Assembly (NCBI GenBank): GCA_020723545.1
Contig: DYIS01000123.1
Location: 1-7,641 of the forward strand
Reading direction: 5' to 3'
From: Ktedonobacter racemifer
Lineage (GTDB): Bacteria > Chloroflexota > DTOL01 > JACQYG01
Length of the DNA: 7,641 nt
The notes beneath the pieces were generated by a model. That model saw only the letters and a program-made list of their open reading frames with translations. It ran no database searches and was not told the origin of the DNA. Shown in pieces: positions 1 through 6,587 of this stretch (position 1 is its first letter; each line of letters opens with the position of its first letter). The translations under genes were made by a program, and so were the position numbers.

Positions 1-535
1 GGGGCACCAGGCGATAGAAATACAGATGATGACACCAGCGCAAGATACCTTGGCGCGGTCGACATACCCCCAGGCACACCACTTTTCCACCAGGCTTCGC
101 CACGCGGCGCATCTCAGCAAAGGCCTGAGGGATACTGGTCACATTGCGCAGGGCGAAGGCACTGGTCACGCCGTCGAATTGATCGTCGCCGAAAGGCAGC
201 CTCAGAGCGTCGCCCAGCACGAAGGCCACGCGATTCTTTTCCAGTAAAGAAACTTTGGCTTGACCCTGGGCCAGCATGGGTTGACAGAAGTCCAGGCCAA
301 CGACCAGACTCGTCCTCTCCTCCTGACCCAAAGCCAAAGCCAGGTCTCCGGTCCCGGTACCCACGTCCAGAGCCCTACCTCCAGGAGGCAGGGCCGCCTG
401 CCTGGCCACGAAGCGCCGCCACCCCTGATCGCGCCCGAAGGTCATGAGCCGGTTCATCAGATCGTAGCGCCCGGCGATCTGGGCGAACATGGCCTTCACG
501 AACCTGGCCCTGGGCTGACCACTTAGCTGAGCCAT
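1..535 (-). CDS. ubiE: Menaquinone/ubiquinone C-methyltransferase UbiE/MenG (3' end outside window)
   Basis: SAM-dependent methyltransferase that C-methylates the quinone ring in the last step of menaquinone (or ubiquinone) synthesis, at the inner face of the membrane. The 178 visible codons show the family landmarks in order: the N-terminal MF-x-x-IAGRYDLMNRLMTFG block (residues 16-34) followed by WRR; SAM motif I ALDVGTGTGD (55-64); GLDFCQPML as motif II; GDALRLPF; and FDGVTSAFALRNVT, the UbiE signature. The last visible residues (RWCHHLYFYRLVP) match the family's conserved segment before its final third, so about 60 residues should lie beyond base 1. The ATG at 535-533 is 11 bp after the permease stop, with only a weak AGG upstream, suggesting translation within the transporter operon. 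Bases 234-251 resemble the window's palindrome but add no residues. The quinone substrate is inferred; menaquinone is more likely if the organism is Chloroflexota. Confidence 0.9.
   Translation of the reverse strand, partial: MAQLSGQPRARFVKAMFAQIAGRYDLMNRLMTFGRDQGWRRFVARQAALPPGGRALDVGTGTGDLALALGQEERTSLVVGLDFCQPMLAQGQAKVSLLEKNRVAFVLGDALRLPFGDDQFDGVTSAFALRNVTSIPQAFAEMRRVAKPGGKVVCLGVCRPRQGILRWCHHLYFYRLVP
234..251. repeat. Diverged copy of the 18-bp palindrome inside ubiE
   Basis: TTCTTTTCCAGTAAAGAA differs from the consensus TTCTTTACTAGTAAAGAA at two positions, both in the centre, so the central CTAG is lost. It is read in a different frame from the copies in valS and the DUF2207 gene and encodes SLLEKN. 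The spacing between the neighbouring methyltransferase motifs is normal, so this is either an old, assimilated copy or chance similarity. Confidence 0.4.
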
Positions 536-546
536 GTATACGTACC

Positions 547-1290
547 TTATTTGCCCAACTGGACCCACCCGCAAAGACGTCGTTCCAGCCAGTCCAGCGC
601 CAGGTAGATGGCAAAGCCCAACAGGCTCATGGCCACGACCCCACTGTACATCTCGGGGTAGGCCAGCCTTCCCCAGCCCTCCACCAGGATATAGTATCCC
701 AATCCGGAGTTGGTGGCAAAGGACTCGGCGAAGAAGAGAACCGCCACGGCCGTCCCCGTGCTCACCCGTAAAGCGGTCAGGATAGCCGGCAAGCAGGCAG
801 GCAGGTACACGTAGCGCAGCAGTTGCCGCCGCCTGGCCCCCAATGATCGCACTGAGTAGATGAGCTCTGGCCGCACGCCGCTGGAAGCATCGCGCACCAC
901 CACCAGAACCTGAAAGAACAAGATCAGCGCGATGATGAAGATCTTCGAGCTCTCGCCTATCCCCAGGAAGAGCAACACAATGGGAAGGAGGACGATCTTG
1001 GGAATCGGGTAGGTGATGTAAATTAACGGCGCTGCCACCACATCCAACCGTTTGATCTGGCCCAGTACGAGCCCTATGGGGGCGGCCAGGCCCACGGCGA
1101 TCAGGATGCTGGCAACGACCCTAAAGGCACTCACCGCGGTATGCCAAAGAAGACCCCGGGGCATAGCGTGCACAAAGGCCGCCAGGACCGCCAGTGGGCC
1201 CGGCAACACCGGGGCCTGCACGGCCAGGGCCGCCACCTGCCAGGCCAGGAACAGGGATAGCGTCGCCAGAGCTCCTTCAGCCTTGCCCAT
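547..1290 (-). CDS. ABC transporter permease, NitT/TauT (SsuC-like) family
   Basis: Inner-membrane permease of a type I ABC importer, probably working as a homodimer with the adjacent ATPase and lipoprotein. The 247 residues are typical of the family length. There are about six hydrophobic segments, including ones near residues 8-24, 55-78, 92-112 and 118-134 and a final one near 215-232. The cytoplasmic EAA-type coupling loop is present as VRSLGARRRQLLRYVYLPACLPAI. The C-terminus (LALDWLERRLCGW) has the usual family ending. The ATG at 1290-1288 lies inside the end of the ATPase gene (14-bp overlap, different frame), pointing to translational coupling. The transported compound cannot be read from the sequence; this family includes sulfonate, nitrate, taurine and thiamine-precursor importers. 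Confidence 0.92.
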   Translation of the reverse strand: MGKAEGALATLSLFLAWQVAALAVQAPVLPGPLAVLAAFVHAMPRGLLWHTAVSAFRVVASILIAVGLAAPIGLVLGQIKRLDVVAAPLIYITYPIPKIVLLPIVLLFLGIGESSKIFIIALILFFQVLVVVRDASSGVRPELIYSVRSLGARRRQLLRYVYLPACLPAILTALRVSTGTAVAVLFFAESFATNSGLGYYILVEGWGRLAYPEMYSGVVAMSLLGFAIYLALDWLERRLCGWVQLGK

Positions 1291-2029
1291 CGTGCCCGAC
1301 CCTCTCCACCGTTTGTCGTACCCTCTCGCAGGTCCGATAAAACTCAGGTTGGCCTCGGTAGCGCAACTGGCCAGCCATGGGGTTATCGATGACGGTGCCC
1401 TGGGTTATCGGGGGCAACGGCAGCACCAGGATGCGCTTGCCCAAGAACACGGCCTCCTCGATGCTGTGGGTGACCAGCACACCGGTGAGGATCGATTCGA
1501 TGCCCAGCTCGATCACCATGTTCTGAAGCCCCTCTCGGGTCAAAGCGTCCAACGATGAGAATGGCTCATCCATTAGCAAGAGATCGGGCTCCAGGGCCAG
1601 GGTGCGCGCCACGGCTGCCCTCTGCCGCTGGCCGCCGGAAAGCTGGCTCGGGTATTGGGCAGACACGCCGGCGATATCCAGCCGTGCCAGCCACTGTGTC
1701 ACTATAGCCTGGCGCTGGGGCTCCCGAACGCCCCGAATCGTCAGGCCCAAGGCTGTGTTCTGGTGTACCGTAGCCCACGGCAAGAGGCCGTAGTCTTGCA
1801 AGATCAGCCCGGTCTGGCGTCGGGGCCGGCGCACCATCTGGTCGTTAACCAGCACCACCCCCTCCTGTGGCAGGCGCAGGCCAGCCAGGAGATAGAGCAG
1901 CGTTGTCTTGCCGCAGCCCGGGGGGCCAATGATGGCCCACGACTCGCCCTTTTCCACCTGCCAGGAGAAGCTCTGAAAGATCACCTCCTTGCCAGGATAG
2001 GCGAAGCTGACGTTCTCCACTCGGATCAT
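1277..2029 (-). CDS. ABC transporter ATP-binding protein, NitT/TauT (SsuB-like) family
   Basis: Cytoplasmic ATPase powering the importer encoded with it. All nucleotide-binding motifs are visible in 250 residues: Walker A GPPGCGKTT (35-43, with Pro where Ser is usual), the Q-loop glutamine at 78 in LILQDYGLLPW, the signature LSGGQRQR (130-137), Walker B LLLMDE (150-155), the D-loop SSLD (158-161) and the H-loop histidine 188 in VLVTHSIEEAV. The QDYGLLPW stretch and overall size are typical of the nitrate/sulfonate/taurine subfamily. The ATG at 2029-2027 follows the TGA of the binding-protein gene by 3 bp, and the gene's end overlaps the permease start by 14 bp, so the three products are probably made in coordinated amounts. 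The substrate is unknown. Confidence 0.93.
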   Translation of the reverse strand: MIRVENVSFAYPGKEVIFQSFSWQVEKGESWAIIGPPGCGKTTLLYLLAGLRLPQEGVVLVNDQMVRRPRRQTGLILQDYGLLPWATVHQNTALGLTIRGVREPQRQAIVTQWLARLDIAGVSAQYPSQLSGGQRQRAAVARTLALEPDLLLMDEPFSSLDALTREGLQNMVIELGIESILTGVLVTHSIEEAVFLGKRILVLPLPPITQGTVIDNPMAGQLRYRGQPEFYRTCERVRQTVERVGHDGQG

Positions 2030-2032
2030 AGG

Positions 2033-3034
2033 TCACGGCCTGGGTAGGAAGCCCGGTTCCACAAGCACCTTGTAAGGCAGTTCGCCGGCCAGGAGTTTCC
2101 GGCCAGCCAACCACCTGGTCACCGCAGCCACCTCGCCTTCAGAGGGGACCGCGGCTCCAGGGAAGACCGGAACCTTGAAGCTGTCTTTCAGCGAGGGGGG
2201 GACCTTGCCCTTATCGACCATCAGGGCTCGATAGTTCTCCGGCCTGGAGTTTATCGCTCCCGCCGCCTGCTCGTAGGCGACCAGAAACCTCCTCACTGCG
2301 TCCGGTTTCCGGCGGAGCGCCACCTGGCTGAACCGTACCACGCTCTGCCCAATACCGCTTTTAGCATCGTCGATCACCAGGGAAGCACCCTGTTCCAGGG
2401 CCAGAGTGGCAAATGGTTCGGGCAAGGTGGCTGCCTTCACCTGGCCCTTGGTCAGCATCTCCATACGAACGGGTATCTTGGTCACCTCGGTTTTCTGGAT
2501 CTCGGCTGGAGCAAGCCCTCCTCCCGCCAGCAACTGATCAGTCACATACTCGATCACGGAATTGGTGGAAATGGCCACCTCCACGTTCCGGAGGTCGCTC
2601 ACCGACTGGATCCTCAAGCCCGGGGCAGCCAGAATGGCGAACATACGTTGCTCTGGGGTGGTCTTCATGGCGACGCGCACCACCTTTGCTCTCTCCTGAT
2701 CCTTGTTAAAGAAAACGGTGGCAACGAGATCGCTGATGTCACCATCGATCTGGCCAGCCTGCAAAGCTGCATCCCGCTCCAGGGCGCTGGCAAAAGGGAC
2801 TATCTCCACCACGACGCCCTGCCGGGTGAAGAAGCCTTCCTTCTCTGCCACGTAGGCCGGCAGGGCGTCCAGTATGGGCAGGGTGCCGAACCTAAGGGAT
2901 TGAGTTTCAACGGGAACGGGGCCACAGGCAATCACCATCGCTGACAAGAAAAGAAAAAACGCGGAGGAAAAGAAAAAGCGGACACTAGCCAGCGGCATTT
3001 CCCTGCAGATTAGAGGCCTGCGCACAATTACCAT
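2033..3034 (-). CDS. ABC transporter substrate-binding lipoprotein, NMT1/SsuA-like
   Basis: Extracytoplasmic solute-binding protein that delivers ligand to the adjacent permease. It has a lipoprotein signal: a Phe/Leu-rich hydrophobic segment (about residues 20-35) followed by the lipobox VIAC, with the lipidated cysteine at 37. The mature part starts the typical NMT1/THI5-like fold with LRFGTLPILDALPAYVAEKE followed by GFF, and continues with the ERDAALQAGQIDGDISDL and PEPFATLALEQG blocks common in this family. The start is uncertain. The ATG at 3034 directly abuts GAGGTGG (3041-3035), too close for ideal initiation; the in-frame GTG at 3025-3023 has about 9 bases of spacing; ATG 2998-2996 (Met13) would give a signal peptide of usual length. 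A strong promoter at 3090-3062 begins this operon. The ligand is unknown; the co-transcribed ubiE hints at quinone or cofactor metabolism, which is only inference. Confidence 0.88.
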   Translation of the reverse strand: MVIVRRPLICREMPLASVRFFFSSAFFLFLSAMVIACGPVPVETQSLRFGTLPILDALPAYVAEKEGFFTRQGVVVEIVPFASALERDAALQAGQIDGDISDLVATVFFNKDQERAKVVRVAMKTTPEQRMFAILAAPGLRIQSVSDLRNVEVAISTNSVIEYVTDQLLAGGGLAPAEIQKTEVTKIPVRMEMLTKGQVKAATLPEPFATLALEQGASLVIDDAKSGIGQSVVRFSQVALRRKPDAVRRFLVAYEQAAGAINSRPENYRALMVDKGKVPPSLKDSFKVPVFPGAAVPSEGEVAAVTRWLAGRKLLAGELPYKVLVEPGFLPRP

Positions 3035-3041
3035 CCACCTC
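3035..3041 (-). promoter_or_regulatory. Shine-Dalgarno GAGGTGG for the binding-protein gene
   Basis: GAGGTGG matches the 16S anti-Shine-Dalgarno CACCUC over six bases. It touches the ATG at 3034 but is about 9 bases from the in-frame GTG at 3025, so its position favours the GTG start on spacing grounds. Confidence 0.5.
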
Positions 3042-3061
3042 GTGACGTTTTGTACTATGCC

Positions 3062-3090
3062 ATTTTAGGGCATCACTGGGGCAAAGTCAA
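3062..3090 (-). promoter_or_regulatory. Sigma70-type promoter of the transporter-ubiE operon
   Basis: On the minus strand TTGACT (3090-3085) is followed by a 17-bp spacer and TAAAAT (3067-3062). Each hexamer is one base from consensus and the spacing is ideal. The predicted start of transcription is near 3055, giving a leader of about 20-30 bases before the binding-protein gene. No palindrome copy overlaps this promoter. Confidence 0.65.
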
Positions 3091-3142
3091 GGTTTCCGTT
3101 GGGTTTCGGAATGAGGAGCGAGCACGAGGGATAGGGGAGGCA

Positions 3143-3153
3143 TTCTTTACTAG
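3143..3153. repeat. Half-copy of the palindrome (TTCTTTACTAG)
   Basis: Eleven bases match the left half and centre of the 18-bp palindrome exactly; the right half is replaced by unrelated sequence. It lies in the gap between the DUF2207 gene and the transporter operon, upstream of the operon promoter. A GTAAAGAA right half occurs 47 bp further on, at 3201-3208. The rest of this 222-223-bp gap (3035-3257) shows no convincing gene or terminator. Confidence 0.5.
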
Positions 3154-3257
3154 AGCTGACGCACTAAATGCTTTTACATTGTCATTGCGCGCCCGGTTTG
3201 GTAAAGAAGGCCAGGTGGTTGGGCACTTGGGCTGGCTTTGGGAGGTTCGGCGTGCCC

Positions 3258-5114
3258 CTAATCCGCACCGCCGCCCCCGCCGCCACCTCCGCCACCTCCG
3301 CCACCGCTCCACCCACCGGAGCTGGAAGGCGAGCTGGAAAACGTAGACGCGGCGGAACTCAGCATGGAGAAGAGCCCATCGCTCATGGCCTGAAGCCCAC
3401 CGAACGCGCCGTCAGTCATGCCCTGCAGGCCCGGAACTCCCAGGCCACCGCCGCCGGCTGAACCTCCCCCATCTTTACTAGTAAAGGTTGCCGGTCCATG
3501 GCTGGGGTGGGCAATTATCAGCGGGGGGTAGGTCTCGTACCAGGTGGGAGCAGGAGTGCCGATCCGGGCGAACTTATTCACCCAACCCCGCTCGATGCCA
3601 AAGGCGATGGCATAGGGCAGGTACCGGTCGAAAAGGCTCTTAGCCTCCTGAATATTCCCGTACTTCTCGATGTTTTCCAGGTATTTGCGGAAGGCCTTCC
3701 ACCTGGCCAACTCCAGGGAGCCCTTATCGGTCTTCCGAGGCATGACTGTGCCGAAGACCATGGTCAGGAAGCCAACAGCCCCCAAGCTAAAGGAAAGGCA
3801 TACCGCGGTGGGCACGGAGGCCGATACTGCGGGGACCAAGCAGAAGGAGTAGATGCCCGTCAGGACCACCACGGCCGCGCCCCCGAGAACAAAGTTTCGC
3901 CGCGTGGCCTCCGGGCTCTTGGCGAAAAACCCCTCTTTGATTGTCTCCGCATAGAGTTGCTCTTTAAGCTTGGGGATAGAGGTGTAGAATCTCTCCCGCA
4001 AGTCCGAGAGGGCTATCATCTTGCTGCCGCCGAAGATGGCATCGATCAGGGTATTCTCGACCGGCCGGAGCCGTCGCTGCAGATCCAGGAGCTCGAAGGT
4101 GAAGTCTCGGCTTTCCCCGAAGAAATGCTCTTGCCTGGTTTCGGTGATCTTAATGGCCCCTCGATGGGCCAGATCCACCATGCTGGCGACGATGTCCTTC
4201 ATGTCCGCTTTTTCGTCGATCAACGTTCCCACCACGCCAGCGGGGAGGTCGCTGGGAGGGGTGGCCAGGTACTCAGCCACAAAGCCGGTGGGCTTGTCTC
4301 GACCTCGCGAATACCACAGCGAGTACAATCCAAGGAAACTGCCCAGGGGGGTGAACAGGGCCACCGCTACCGCCAGCACGGCGGCCAGCATAAACCAGGG
4401 GCGTGTCTTCTCCTCCCAGGCTCGTTGTTCGTCGAAGGCTTTCTGCCAGGCCGGTGGAGATGCCTTGATCAGACCATGGGGGAATTGGACCCGGACCTCT
4501 AACTCCACCCCTGGACTCAATTCCCCACTGGTAAAGGCTATAGTTTGGGCATCCACTATCTTGGCCTTGGCAGTGGCCCCATAAGAGGCGACTTTCAGTT
4601 GTTCAGCCGGAACCGGCACTGGCAGGTGAACTATGGTCTGGGTGGAGCGCACCGGCTTGCCGCGATAACTGCCAATGGCTTTCCACCACAATTGGTCGCC
4701 GCCGTCGTACACCCGCAGGGCGCCCTTGACCAGGTACTTGATAGTGAAGGTCCGGGCAGCATTCTCAGTATAGGGAAACCACCAGTCGACCTGGAAGTTA
4801 CCGCTCTCCGCCCGGGTGGTATAGCCACCAATGGTATCCGCCGTCGAGGGTTTGTACTTCTGCGAGCCTTCCCAGACCTCCACATTGGCGATGGAGTCAA
4901 ATCGGTCCGTAGGTAGCCAGCGGTAGGCGTGATGAAAAGAGCCCCGGGTGAAGACGAATCTCTGCGTCTCTGTTATCTGCAGATCGCCGTTGGGCAGTAC
5001 TATTATGCCAACGTTTATGAATTGCCAGAAGTAGTCCTTGGTCTCGGCAGCCAGCGCCGCCGGACTCAGGGCTAAAAGGGTCAGGGCCAGGAGGACACAG
5101 AGCCACTTGCGCAT
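3258..5114 (-). CDS. DUF2207 family membrane protein with poly-Gly C-terminus
   Basis: Predicted membrane protein of 618 residues. Its biochemical role is not known for the family. A signal peptide (1-22, ending AALAA before ETKDYFW) leads into an extracytoplasmic beta-rich domain (about 25-215; FINVGIIVLPNGDLQITETQ and the YRWLP segment are DUF2207 hallmarks). One transmembrane segment follows (about 240-267), then a cytoplasmic region with GTLIDEKADMKDIVASMVDLAHRG-type sequence (about 290-345) and a second membrane pair (about 408-456). After it come the family's W-x-x-FRKYL-x-x-IEKYG and FDRYLPYAIAFGIERGWV motifs. The tail is Gly/Ser-rich and ends in 13 consecutive glycines plus AD, a common DUF2207 ending. 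Oddly, residues 544-548 (FTSKD) are encoded by a copy of the window's palindrome. The ATG at 5114 has AAGGAG 9 bases upstream. Confidence 0.85.
   Translation of the reverse strand: MRKWLCVLLALTLLALSPAALAAETKDYFWQFINVGIIVLPNGDLQITETQRFVFTRGSFHHAYRWLPTDRFDSIANVEVWEGSQKYKPSTADTIGGYTTRAESGNFQVDWWFPYTENAARTFTIKYLVKGALRVYDGGDQLWWKAIGSYRGKPVRSTQTIVHLPVPVPAEQLKVASYGATAKAKIVDAQTIAFTSGELSPGVELEVRVQFPHGLIKASPPAWQKAFDEQRAWEEKTRPWFMLAAVLAVAVALFTPLGSFLGLYSLWYSRGRDKPTGFVAEYLATPPSDLPAGVVGTLIDEKADMKDIVASMVDLAHRGAIKITETRQEHFFGESRDFTFELLDLQRRLRPVENTLIDAIFGGSKMIALSDLRERFYTSIPKLKEQLYAETIKEGFFAKSPEATRRNFVLGGAAVVVLTGIYSFCLVPAVSASVPTAVCLSFSLGAVGFLTMVFGTVMPRKTDKGSLELARWKAFRKYLENIEKYGNIQEAKSLFDRYLPYAIAFGIERGWVNKFARIGTPAPTWYETYPPLIIAHPSHGPATFTSKDGGGSAGGGGLGVPGLQGMTDGAFGGLQAMSDGLFSMLSSAASTFSSSPSSSGGWSGGGGGGGGGGGGGAD
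3267..3305 (-). repeat. Poly-glycine codon tract in the DUF2207 gene
   Basis: Thirteen consecutive glycine codons (residues 604-616), mainly GGC/GGT/GGA, include a 9-bp unit repeated in tandem around 3279-3302. Gly-rich ends are usual for DUF2207 proteins, so this is probably native; the tract could change length by replication slippage in whole codons. Confidence 0.8.
3471..3488. repeat. Palindrome copy inside the DUF2207 gene
   Basis: The bases TCTTTACTAGTAAAG (3472-3486) match the consensus; the outer bases differ, giving three mismatches over 18. On the minus strand it is read as T-F-T-S-K-D (residues 543-548), the same frame used by the copy in valS. It lies in the low-complexity tail, after the conserved domains, where extra residues would be tolerated. 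The preceding codons give HPSHGPA, matching the HPLRGPA that precedes the valS copy. Confidence 0.85.
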
Positions 5115-5123
5115 CGCAGAGCT

Positions 5124-5129
5124 CTCCTT
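5124..5129 (-). promoter_or_regulatory. Ribosome binding site AAGGAG of the DUF2207 gene
   Basis: AAGGAG on the minus strand lies 9 bases before the ATG at 5114 and supports that start. No convincing -10/-35 pair was found between 5130 and 5236, so the gene may be read through from the kinase gene. Confidence 0.7.
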
Positions 5130-5182
5130 GCAATGGGTTTTCGACGGCGCCTGGTTTCTTGACTGGCACCTTGAGTGGGGTT

Positions 5183-5200
5183 TTCTTTACTAGTAAAGAA
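5183..5200. repeat. Perfect palindrome copy between kinase and DUF2207 genes
   Basis: TTCTTTACTAGTAAAGAA matches the consensus exactly; the dyad extends one base each side (5182-5201). It lies 36 bp downstream of the kinase stop and 68 bp upstream of the DUF2207 start. The flanks carry an imperfect direct repeat, ACTGGCAC (5162-5169) and ACTGGGCAC (5201-5209). As RNA it could form only a 7-8-bp A/U-rich stem with a CUAG loop, a poor terminator. Confidence 0.95.
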
Positions 5201-5236
5201 ACTGGGCACTGGCTAAGAGGCTTGATCCCAGGGCCA

Positions 5237-6454
5237 TCAGCGCAGCCGGAAGACCACCCTCACTTTGCCAAACCAAAGCTCGTCGCCGTCTTTCAGCGGG
5301 TACATCTGCTCGGGGGTGAGGGCAGCCTGGTTCAGGTAGGTGCGATTCCGGCTGCCAGCGTCCATGACAAAATAGGTGCCACCCTGGCAGACGATCCGGG
5401 CGTGCTGGCGGGAGACCGATCGCCCCAGGTCCAGGGGCTGGAGGTCAATATGCGGATACATCCCCCTCTCGGGGTCGGCTCGCCCGATGGCGCATTCCGG
5501 GACAGTCACCGAGAACTGCTGCCCAGACTCTAAAGATAACAGGAGTGGAGTGGCTGTGACCACCGGCGGCGCGGGAACCGGAGGCCGGGGCGTCTCTCTG
5601 GCCACGCCCGGCGAGGGTGCAGCCGGGCGGCAAACCCTGGCCAGGGCATCTTTGAGCACCAGCCGCATCTCCTCCGGGGTCTGGAAACGCTGGGCCGGGT
5701 CCTTGGCCAGGGCCTTTTGGACGATCTGGTCGATCTGTGAAGGGATCGTTGGGTCCTGGGCGGTCAGCGAGGGCACCGGATCCGTCATGTGCTTCACTAC
5801 GACCATGGCCGCAGAATCACCCTGAAACGGAACCTTGCCGCTGAGCATCTCGAAGAGAACTGCGCCAAGACTGTACAGGTCTGACCGTATGTCCGCACTC
5901 TTGCCCTTCTCTGCTTGCTCCGGCGATATGTAATAGGGGGTGCCAATGAAGACGTTGGAGACGGTGATGCTGGAGAGGTCGCCCCCGCGGGCCGTGCCGA
6001 AATCCATTATCCTGACCCTGCCATCGGCATCCAGCATCAGGTTCTGAGGCTTGATGTCCCGGTGCACGATGCCACTCCGGTAAGCAGCTTGCAGCCCCTC
6101 TGCCGCTTGTATGGCGATGTTCAGTGCCTTTTCCAGGGGCAGCTTGCCGCTCTTGGCCACCTCCTCGCTGACCGGGCGGCCGTCTATGTACTCCATGGCC
6201 AGAAAGTAGATGCCATCCTGGCAGCCAAAGTCGTATACCCGGACGATGTGGGGGTCATTGAGGTTCTTGATGATGACCGCCTCACGTTGAAAGCGCCTGA
6301 TGAACTCGGCGTCCGTGGACAAGCTTTGGCTCAGCACTTTCAAGGCCAATATCTGATTGGTGTCCAGATTGCGGGCCATGTACACCGTGGATGTGGCCCC
6401 GCTTCCCACCTCGTCGATGATCTTGTACTTGCCGGCGAATACCTTCCCAATCAT
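5237..6454 (-). CDS. Serine/threonine protein kinase with C-terminal FHA domain
   Basis: Hanks-type protein kinase (405 residues) that phosphorylates Ser/Thr. Kinase domain about 10-265: glycine loop GSGATSTV (17-24), ATP-binding lysine 39 (LALKVL), helix-C glutamate 58, catalytic loop HRDIKPQN (131-138), DFG (151-153), SPE in place of APE (177-179) and SDLYSLG (191-197). The activation loop holds several Ser/Thr that could be autophosphorylated. A Pro-rich linker leads to an FHA phosphothreonine-binding domain (about 315-405) with the IGR arginine 325, SRQH (348-351) and SRNRTYLN (368-375), where Arg replaces the usual Gly of NGT. No transmembrane helix is seen, so the protein should be cytosolic, unlike PASTA-type kinases. 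The ATG at 6454 has a GGTGGGGG stretch 6 bases upstream. The predicted promoter at 6587-6560 is embedded among palindrome copies. Substrates are unknown. Confidence 0.93.
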   Translation of the reverse strand: MIGKVFAGKYKIIDEVGSGATSTVYMARNLDTNQILALKVLSQSLSTDAEFIRRFQREAVIIKNLNDPHIVRVYDFGCQDGIYFLAMEYIDGRPVSEEVAKSGKLPLEKALNIAIQAAEGLQAAYRSGIVHRDIKPQNLMLDADGRVRIMDFGTARGGDLSSITVSNVFIGTPYYISPEQAEKGKSADIRSDLYSLGAVLFEMLSGKVPFQGDSAAMVVVKHMTDPVPSLTAQDPTIPSQIDQIVQKALAKDPAQRFQTPEEMRLVLKDALARVCRPAAPSPGVARETPRPPVPAPPVVTATPLLLSLESGQQFSVTVPECAIGRADPERGMYPHIDLQPLDLGRSVSRQHARIVCQGGTYFVMDAGSRNRTYLNQAALTPEQMYPLKDGDELWFGKVRVVFRLR

Positions 6455-6480
6455 AGTACGCCCCCACCCAAAGCCGCTAC

Positions 6481-6498
6481 TTCTTTACTAGCAAAGAA
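6481..6498. repeat. Palindrome copy, cluster member 1
   Basis: TTCTTTACTAGCAAAGAA has one mismatch to the consensus (T to C at position 12). It lies 26 bp upstream of the kinase ATG, inside the predicted untranslated leader. Confidence 0.92.
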
Positions 6499-6517
6499 CA
6501 TGGCAACCTGGGCATTA

Positions 6518-6535
6518 TTTTTTACTAGTAAAGAA
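6518..6535. repeat. Palindrome copy, cluster member 2
   Basis: TTTTTTACTAGTAAAGAA has one mismatch (C to T at position 3). It also lies within the predicted kinase leader, about 20 bases after the inferred transcription start. A 7-bp inverted repeat, TGGGCAT (6509-6515) and ATGCCCA (6549-6555), brackets it asymmetrically. Confidence 0.92.
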
Positions 6536-6559
6536 TGGCTCAAAGCACATGCCCAAATA

Positions 6560-6587
6560 ATTATACCACAGTTTCTTTACTAGTAAA
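6560..6587 (-). promoter_or_regulatory. Predicted promoter of the kinase gene, overlapping a palindrome
   Basis: On the minus strand a perfect TATAAT (6565-6560) is preceded, with a 16-bp spacer, by TTTACT (6587-6582; two mismatches from TTGACA). The -35 hexamer lies wholly inside the palindrome at 6573-6590. Transcription would start near 6553, giving a leader of about 100 bases with two further palindrome copies. A factor bound to the palindrome would block polymerase here. The -10 is convincing; the -35 is weaker. Confidence 0.5.

Noticed and set aside
3035..3257. A small gene or ncRNA in the gap between the DUF2207 gene and the transporter operon
   Set aside because: Short frames here have no ribosome binding site or recognisable product, and only a 4-bp stem (AATG/CATT) was found apart from the promoter and half-palindromes.
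3498..4502. Long plus-strand open frame of 334 codons opposite the DUF2207 gene
   Set aside because: The translation has no recognisable domain, and the minus-strand frame has a signal peptide, family motifs and a ribosome binding site; the open frame is a by-product of GC-rich coding.
4527..4536. ACTGGTAAAG in the DUF2207 gene, encoding FTSGE, as another palindrome copy
   Set aside because: Only one half resembles the repeat, there is no dyad, and the residues fit the family's native segment before the PGVELEVRVQFP strand.
5183..5200. Palindrome copies as rho-independent terminators
   Set aside because: The stem is A/U-rich, 7-9 bp, with a CUAG loop and no following U-run; copies also occur inside translated genes and in the leader of the kinase gene.
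5915..6583. Plus-strand open frame of 222 codons opposite the kinase gene
   Set aside because: It is antisense to the highly conserved kinase domain and shows no domain; its FFTSKE end comes only from a palindrome copy.
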